DNA of 5,583 nucleotides from assembly GCA_963632245.1 (NCBI GenBank), contig CAVGTF010000132.1, positions 1 through 5,583 on the forward strand. The letters run 5' to 3'. Origin of the DNA: UBA1724 sp963632245 (GTDB taxonomy: Bacteria > Verrucomicrobiota > Lentisphaeria > Oligosphaerales > Oligosphaeraceae). The notes beneath the pieces are model-generated. The model searched no databases and was not told the origin of the DNA. It was given only the letters and a program-made list of their open reading frames with translations. Positions 1 to 2,874 of this stretch are shown in pieces. How positions within the stretch are numbered: position 1 is the first letter of the stretch; each line of letters starts with the position of its first letter. A program made the position numbers and the translations under genes.

Positions 1-17
1 GGGGGTATTTTGTGGGA

Positions 18-31
18 GGGGGGGGGGGGGG
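18..31 (+). repeat. Homopolymeric G tract (14 G)
   Basis: Fourteen consecutive G residues, preceded by GGGA and followed by a short GAGAGAGAAG purine stretch, lie about 62 bases upstream of the ATG at 94. Long mononucleotide runs are prone to slipped-strand length change. Here the run is outside the coding sequence, so any effect would be on promoter spacing or transcription rather than reading frame. It could also be a sequencing or assembly artefact at a contig end. No convincing -35/-10 pair is visible between it and the gene. Confidence 0.8.
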
Positions 32-80
32 AGAGAGAAGGCGGGGCGTGTGTCCTGTGTGGTTGAGTGTTTTTTGAGTT

Positions 81-86
81 AGGAGG
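81..86 (+). promoter_or_regulatory. Shine-Dalgarno site for the SUMF1-like gene
   Basis: A perfect AGGAGG lies 7 bases before the ATG at 94. This spacing favours ATG 94 over the in-frame TTG at 91, which would be only 4 bases away. It is the strongest ribosome binding site in the window; rpe and the chaperone gene have none. Confidence 0.85.
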
Positions 87-93
87 CTAGTTG

Positions 94-981
94 ATGGCTG
101 AGCGTGTGCATGAAGAGAAGTATTTGGTAGTGGATTTATCGGAGGGGGAGAAGGCGAAGGAGTATCCCGTCCGCTGGACGTATGCGGATCCCTGGGAGCG
201 CGAGCAGATCTGTCGGACGACGGAGCTGTGGCTGCGGCGGATTCCGGGCGGCGAGATCTCCATGGGACCCGTCCGGAATGGGGAAGAGGAGCAGCACCAC
301 CGGTATGCTTCACTGCCGGACTACTATCTCGGGATCCTGCAGTGCACCTGCAAGCAATATGGTCAGGTGATGGGACTGCGCTTCAGCGGAGGGCTGGAGC
401 CGCAGCCGGTGGAGGGCGTAACAAATGCCTTCATCCGCGGGACTGGTTGCACAATCTGGGATCCCGTGAAACCGGAGTCCTTCCTGGGATTGCTCCGCGC
501 AAAGACGGGCCTGGCTTTCGAATTGCCTACTGATGCACAGCTGGAGTACGCCTGCCGTTTGCAGGCGGATGGCGTTACTGTGGGACCCGTGGAGCGCTTG
601 GCGCCCTACGAGGATACCCCAGAGGATCCGCGGACGGGACTGGGGCTGTTGGATATGCGGGGAAATGTGCGCTGGGAGTGGTGCCTTCCTGTGGACGCCC
701 CGAAGACGCCTCCCGCAAAGGAAAAGGAGCCCGGTTTCTGGTCGAGGCTCTTCTCTTTCCTGGATTCACCCAAGAAGCTCGCCCATGATCCGTCCTCCGA
801 TGGATACTATGTTGGAACATGCGGGGAGTGGTTCGACTACAAATGGTGTTTCGGACACTTCCATGGCGTCATCGCCCAAACAATGTACGATGGCGAAAAA
901 CGCGCGCTCTCCTTCCGGGTGTGCCTGCCCGCGGTGCCCGCCGTCGACTGGAAGCGCCCCGGCGCACCCTACGCGGGATGA
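94..981 (+). CDS. Divergent formylglycine-generating-enzyme-like (SUMF1 domain) protein
   Basis: The 295-residue product resembles the FGE-sulfatase/SUMF1 fold along its length. Visible landmarks are WLRRIPGGEISMG at about 46-58 (family: F-IPAG-F-MG), a YYLGILQCTCKQYGQVMG stretch (family: Y-EVT--QY--VMG), PVEGV, FELPTDAQLEYAC at 142-154 (family: FRLPTEAEWEYA), GLLDMRGNVRWEWC at 184-197 (family: GL-DM-GNVWEW) and SFRVC at 273-277 (family: GFR). True FGEs oxidise a sulfatase cysteine to formylglycine, but many bacterial members have other or unknown roles. The usual RGGSW block is replaced by GTCGEW (241-246), GNVWEW has an extra Arg, and about 40 residues rich in Lys, Pro and aromatics separate these blocks. 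I infer that sulfatase-activating activity is unlikely. No signal peptide is evident. Fold assignment is confident; function is unknown. Confidence 0.8.
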   Translation: MAERVHEEKYLVVDLSEGEKAKEYPVRWTYADPWEREQICRTTELWLRRIPGGEISMGPVRNGEEEQHHRYASLPDYYLGILQCTCKQYGQVMGLRFSGGLEPQPVEGVTNAFIRGTGCTIWDPVKPESFLGLLRAKTGLAFELPTDAQLEYACRLQADGVTVGPVERLAPYEDTPEDPRTGLGLLDMRGNVRWEWCLPVDAPKTPPAKEKEPGFWSRLFSFLDSPKKLAHDPSSDGYYVGTCGEWFDYKWCFGHFHGVIAQTMYDGEKRALSFRVCLPAVPAVDWKRPGAPYAG

Positions 982-1050
982 GCATTTTCCCTGGCGCGGG
1001 ACCGTTTTCAAATAGGTGTTTATGCGGGTGGAAAAGTCGGGTGATGGGGA

Positions 1051-1056
1051 TATATT
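1051..1056 (+). promoter_or_regulatory. Possible -10 element upstream of tRNA-Lys/rpmB
   Basis: TATATT in otherwise GC-rich DNA is a five-of-six match to TATAAT about 100 bases before the tRNA. No good -35 hexamer is seen 16-18 bases upstream, so this is only a candidate start site for the tRNA-Lys-rpmB transcript. If used, it would give a leader of roughly 90 bases containing the palindrome at 1072-1085. Confidence 0.25.
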
Positions 1057-1071
1057 AACGGGATTTCCGCT

Positions 1072-1085
1072 TCACCGGCCGGTGA
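1072..1085. repeat. Perfect 14-bp palindrome
   Basis: TCACCGGCCGGTGA is self-complementary with no spacer. A zero-loop palindrome of this kind is more typical of a dimeric DNA-binding protein site than of an RNA hairpin. It lies 71 bases upstream of the tRNA. There is no T run, so it is not a terminator for the upstream gene. Its function is unknown. Confidence 0.6.
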
Positions 1086-1096
1086 CCTAGGCCTCT

Positions 1097-1122
1097 TTCG
1101 CTTTTTCGCGGCCTTCGCGGTC
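1097..1122 (+). repeat. Short tandem TTCGC-containing repeat
   Basis: TTCGC occurs at 1097, 1105 and 1114. The last two lie in adjacent 9-mers, TTCGCGGCC and TTCGCGGTC. Similar TTCGCG/TTTGCG-rich intergenic stretches are, from memory, common in Verrucomicrobia-type genomes; this was not checked. Confidence 0.45.
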
Positions 1123-1156
1123 GTGCGTCGTCGGGGCAGAGGCGTTCCTTTCAACT

Positions 1157-1232
1157 GGGATGGTAGCTCAGTCGGTAGAGCATTGCACTTTTAATGCAGT
1201 GGTCACGGGTTCGAATCCCGTCCATCCCACCA
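1157..1232 (+). tRNA. tRNA-Lys (anticodon UUU)
   Basis: A full cloverleaf can be folded. The acceptor stem is GGGATGG paired with CCATCCC (7 bp, ending at 1228), with discriminator A1229 and an encoded CCA at 1230-1232. The D arm begins GCTCAGTCGG. The anticodon stem TTGCA/TGCAG encloses loop CTTTTAA, giving anticodon UUU (lysine). The T arm is ACGGG-TTCGAAT-CCCGT. All stems pair without gaps, and I see no intron or insertion. It lies 54 bases before rpmB on the same strand and could share its transcript. The T run at 1235-1240 lacks its own GC-rich hairpin, so it need not terminate transcription. Confidence 0.98.
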
Positions 1233-1286
1233 CATTTTTTGATCTGTAAAAAAAATCCAACCATTTAGTTCAGCGAGGTAGCAATT

Positions 1287-1514
1287 ATGGGAGCAGTCTG
1301 CGAGATTTGCGGCAAGCACAAGGTCAGCGGCGGTCACATCACCCGTCGTGGTCTGGCGAAGAAGAAGGGCGGTATCGGTATGCACGTGGTGAAGAACACC
1401 AAGCGTGAGTTCAAGCCGAACCTGAAGAATGTCCGCGCCATCGTGGACGGCGAGGTGAAGCGCATCACGGTCTGCACCGCCTGCATCCGTTCCGGCAAGG
1501 TGGAGAAGCCCTGA
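1287..1514 (+). CDS. rpmB: 50S ribosomal protein L28
   Basis: The 75-residue basic protein opens MGAVCEICGK, carries the central basic segment TKREFKPNLKNVR and ends with the conserved VDGEVKRITVCTACIRSGKVEK tail typical of L28 (bL28), a large-subunit protein that binds 23S rRNA. Two cysteine pairs, C5/C8 and C63/C66, form a likely zinc-binding set, as in the zinc-containing (C+) form of L28. In some bacteria C+ paralogues are replaced by C- copies under zinc limitation, so Zur control in this organism would be worth checking, but no Zur-like box is evident here. The start is supported by GAGG at 1275-1278, 8 bases before ATG. Length is within the family range. An intrinsic terminator follows 62 bases after the stop, so the gene is alone or shares a transcript only with tRNA-Lys. 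Confidence 0.97.
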   Translation: MGAVCEICGKHKVSGGHITRRGLAKKKGGIGMHVVKNTKREFKPNLKNVRAIVDGEVKRITVCTACIRSGKVEKP

Positions 1515-1576
1515 TTCCCTAAATTCCGTTTCTAGCGCCAATCGATAGGGCCCTCGAACCCTGATTCGCTTCCGGC

Positions 1577-1612
1577 AAAGACGGCCACGGTGTATACTGC
1601 GGTCGTCTTTTT
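1577..1612 (+). terminator. Intrinsic terminator after rpmB
   Basis: The stem AAAGACGGCC (1577-1586) pairs with GGTCGTCTTT (1601-1610) over 10 bp with one G-T wobble. The 14-nt loop can itself partly pair. A T run covers 1608-1612. The A-rich 5' arm also makes it potentially active on the opposite strand. Confidence 0.8.
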
Positions 1613-1689
1613 CGTACTACCACTGTCGGAAGAATCCGGAATTGTCTAGAAAAGGAACCCCATTGCCTCTTCTGTCTGGTGTTTATAGA

Positions 1690-1716
1690 GCTCTTCCGCG
1701 GCGCGTGCCGCGGTAC
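1690..1716 (+). repeat. CCGCGGC hairpin module, copy A
   Basis: GCTCTTCCGCGGCGC, then GT, then GCCGCGGTAC. The inner CCGCGGC (1696-1702) and GCCGCGG (1707-1713) form a 7-bp hairpin with a 4-nt loop. The same module recurs at 1874-1901 with a different loop, so the stem and flanks are conserved while the loop varies. It is followed by GATGTAG and seven T residues. Confidence 0.8.
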
Positions 1717-1823
1717 GATGTAGTTTTTTTGCTCCGAGGCTGGCTTACCCGTAATAGCTCGCTTCCCTAGTCGGAGCCCAACCAAAGGACGGAGGGCTAC
1801 CGCCCCCGTGCCCCCGCTTTGAT

Positions 1824-1858
1824 AGGTGATGGGGAGGAGGTAGCAGGTAGTAGGTTTA
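1824..1858 (+). repeat. Heptamer-periodic array (5 x 7 bp)
   Basis: The segment splits exactly into AGGTGAT, GGGGAGG, AGGTAGC, AGGTAGT and AGGTTTA, giving a 7-base period with an AGGT-like head in four of five units. It resembles in style, but not in consensus, the TAG-headed heptamers of the long repeats at 1945-1972 and 5530-5557. Confidence 0.6.
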
Positions 1859-1868
1859 AGCGGTGCCT

Positions 1869-1933
1869 GCGGCGCTCTTCCGCGGCGCTTAGCCGCGGTA
1901 CTGGTACCGCCGCACGGACGGCGGAAGAGCCGC
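1869..1933. repeat. Long imperfect inverted repeat enclosing two hairpins
   Basis: The left arm is GCGG (1869-1872) plus CTCTTCCGC (1875-1883), with a 2-base bulge. The right arm is GCGGAAGAG (1921-1929) plus CCGC (1930-1933). The arms pair over 13 bp. Two mutually exclusive inner hairpins lie between them: CCGCGGC/GCCGCGG (1880-1898) and GCGGTAC/GTACCGC (1895-1910). The outer right arm lies inside copy 1 of the long repeat, which suggests the true repeat unit extends left of 1919. Confidence 0.65.
1874..1901 (+). repeat. CCGCGGC hairpin module, copy B
   Basis: GCTCTTCCGCGGCGC, then TTA, then GCCGCGGTAC. It is identical to copy A at 1690-1716 except for the loop bases. The stem CCGCGGC (1880-1886) pairs with GCCGCGG (1892-1898). 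Confidence 0.8.
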
Positions 1934-1944
1934 GCAGCGACCGA

Positions 1945-1972
1945 ACAACTAACGGCTAACAACTAATTGCTA
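1945..1972 (-). repeat. Heptamer array in repeat copy 1 (4 x 7 bp)
   Basis: On the minus strand the units read TAGCAAT, TAGTTGT, TAGCCGT, TAGTTGT, all fitting TAGNNNT with no gaps. The last two units match those of copy 2 exactly; the other two differ in sequence but keep period and length. Confidence 0.75.
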
Positions 1973-1979
1973 AATACTT

Positions 1980-2001
1980 GCGCCGCAACCGGTTGCGGCG
2001 C
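1980..2001. repeat. Perfect 22-bp palindrome in repeat copy 1
   Basis: GCGCCGCAACC (1980-1990) is followed directly by its reverse complement (1991-2001). The equivalent in copy 2 (5501-5522) has both partners of the third base pair changed from G-C to A-T, preserving pairing, plus one central mismatch. Confidence 0.9.
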
Positions 2002-2010
2002 TTGGCGCAC

Positions 2011-2030
2011 GCGCCGGTAGATTCCGGCGC
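2011..2030. repeat. Second hairpin in repeat copy 1
   Basis: GCGCCGG (2011-2017) pairs with CCGGCGC (2024-2030) around a 6-nt loop. The copy 2 equivalent differs by a single loop base. Confidence 0.75.
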
Positions 2031-2032
2031 GG

Positions 2033-2053
2033 GGGTTCGCTTCTGCGAAACCC
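2033..2053 (+). repeat. Third hairpin in repeat copy 1
   Basis: GGGTTCGC (2033-2040) pairs with GCGAA (2045-2049) and CCC (2051-2053), with A2050 bulged, around loop TTCT. Copy 2 has a hairpin at the same place with a different inner stem (TTCCGGC/GCCGGAA), so structure is kept while sequence changes. Confidence 0.65.
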
Positions 2054-2061
2054 TGGCCAAA

Positions 2062-2097
2062 CTTCCTTCTTCCTCCCTCCTCCTTCCTCCTTTTTTC
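2062..2097 (+). repeat. 36-nt polypyrimidine tract before rpe
   Basis: There are thirty-six uninterrupted C/T bases, with several CCTCC blocks, ending 6 bases before the rpe ATG. The counterpart at 5404-5439 is 36 uninterrupted purines on the + strand. CCTCC resembles the 16S anti-Shine-Dalgarno core rather than a ribosome binding site, so translation initiation at rpe is not explained by a standard site here. Confidence 0.85.
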
Positions 2098-2103
2098 ATT
2101 AAG

Positions 2104-2802
2104 ATGTCTTCTCCCTCTTCCCAGATTCGTCTTTCCCAGTGGCCTCGCGAGCGCGTATTGATTGCGCCGTCGTTGTTGGCTGCGCGGTATGACCGTCTGG
2201 CGGAGGAGGTCAAGGCGGTTGAGGACGCGGGGGCCGAGGTCTTGCATTTGGACATTATGGATGGCCACTTCGTGCCGAATCTCTCTTTTGGCGCGGATTT
2301 AGTGAAGGCATTGCGTCCGCTTTCGAAGATGCTCTTCGATGTTCATCTGATGATTGACGATCCCTTGGAGTATGCTCCCCGTTTCCGGGATGCCGGCGCG
2401 GACCACATCACCTTCCATGTGGAAGCCACGGGCGAGAACACCGGCAAGGTGGTGGACGCCATCCATGGCCTGGGGTGCTCTGCGGGGATCTCGCTGCGTC
2501 CGGGCACTTCGGCGTCGGTGCTGATGCCGTATCTTTCCCAGATTGAGATGGTGCTGGTGATGACGGTGGAGCCCGGTTTTGGCGGGCAGTCCTTCCATCA
2601 CGAGCAGCTCCCCAAGATCCGTGAATTCCGCGAAGCCATTGACAATGCCGGCCTTTCCACTCGTCTGGAGGTGGATGGCGGCGTGGCGGAGAAGACCGCG
2701 GCGCTTTGCCGAGAGTCGGGCGCGGATGTGTTGGTGGCCGGCTCCAGCGTCTTCCGATGCGCCGACGGCGATTATCGCCGCGCCGTCGATGTCCTCCGGT
2801 AG
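2104..2802 (+). CDS. rpe: Ribulose-phosphate 3-epimerase
   Basis: The cytoplasmic TIM-barrel enzyme interconverts D-ribulose 5-phosphate and D-xylulose 5-phosphate in the pentose phosphate pathway. From ATG 2104 the product is 232 residues, near the family's usual length. It starts the first strand with LIAPSLLA (19-26), followed by the signature HLDIMDGHFVPN (48-59), FDVHLMI (78-84), EPGFGG in the phosphate-binding region, LEVDGG around D191 and VAGSSVF near the end. The expected divalent-metal ligands H48, D50, H81 and D191 are present; D50 and D191 are the expected acid/base pair. The frame stays open upstream to 1978, but that part is translated long repeat with no resemblance to Rpe, so ATG 2104 is preferred. 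No Shine-Dalgarno precedes it; a pyrimidine tract does. The chaperone gene follows after 72 bases with no terminator between, so co-transcription is likely. Confidence 0.95.
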   Translation: MSSPSSQIRLSQWPRERVLIAPSLLAARYDRLAEEVKAVEDAGAEVLHLDIMDGHFVPNLSFGADLVKALRPLSKMLFDVHLMIDDPLEYAPRFRDAGADHITFHVEATGENTGKVVDAIHGLGCSAGISLRPGTSASVLMPYLSQIEMVLVMTVEPGFGGQSFHHEQLPKIREFREAIDNAGLSTRLEVDGGVAEKTAALCRESGADVLVAGSSVFRCADGDYRRAVDVLR

Positions 2803-2874
2803 CGATCAATAAGACCGTCCTCCGGACAGAAATCCCTTTTCTCTTACTTACTCTCCCTTCCCATAAACACAACA

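Larger units (their letters stand above)
1613..1918. other. Gene-free stretch made of repeats and hairpins
   Basis: I see no supportable coding sequence, RNA gene or clear promoter between the rpmB terminator and the long repeat. The open frames present are short, cross the repeats and resemble nothing I recognise. The stretch contains two copies of a GCTCTTCCGCGGCGC hairpin module, a T7 run (1724-1730) and a 35-base array with 7-base periodicity. The remainder (about 1731-1820), including a C-rich segment near 1801-1816, has no assignable function. Together with copy 1 of the long repeat, almost 500 bases separate the rpmB terminator from rpe. Confidence 0.6.
1919..2097 (+). repeat. Long structured intergenic repeat, copy 1
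   Basis: This 179-base segment matches the reverse complement of 5404-5583. By eye, the first 41 bases (1919-1959) are identical to the complement of 5543-5583. Other conserved blocks are the start of the second hairpin (TTGGCGCACGCGCCGGTA), ATTCCGGCGCGGGG, and AACCCTGGCCAAACTTCCT. In order, it holds a conserved CGGCGGAAGAGC head, a heptamer array, a palindrome, two hairpins and a 36-nt pyrimidine tract. The tract ends 6 bases before the rpe ATG. It carries no gene and no transposase. The left limit is set by the window edge cutting copy 2, so the real unit may be longer. Confidence 0.9.

Noticed and set aside
1239..1267. Separate rpmB promoter (TTGATC with a -10-like CATTTA)
   Set aside because: The -10 match is poor (two of six), and the AT-rich spacing between tRNA and rpmB alone does not support a promoter.
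1203..1541. Minus-strand open frame overlapping tRNA-Lys and rpmB
   Set aside because: It lies antisense to a clear tRNA and ribosomal protein gene and has no recognisable features.
1690..2053. CRISPR array
   Set aside because: The repeats are not evenly spaced with unique spacers of constant size; they are self-complementary hairpins, and no cas gene is present.
1978..2103. N-terminal extension of rpe starting at TTG 1978
   Set aside because: The extra 42 residues would be translated from repeat copy 1 and show no similarity to Rpe. Enzymes of this family begin close to the IAPSLL strand, so ATG 2104 is preferred.
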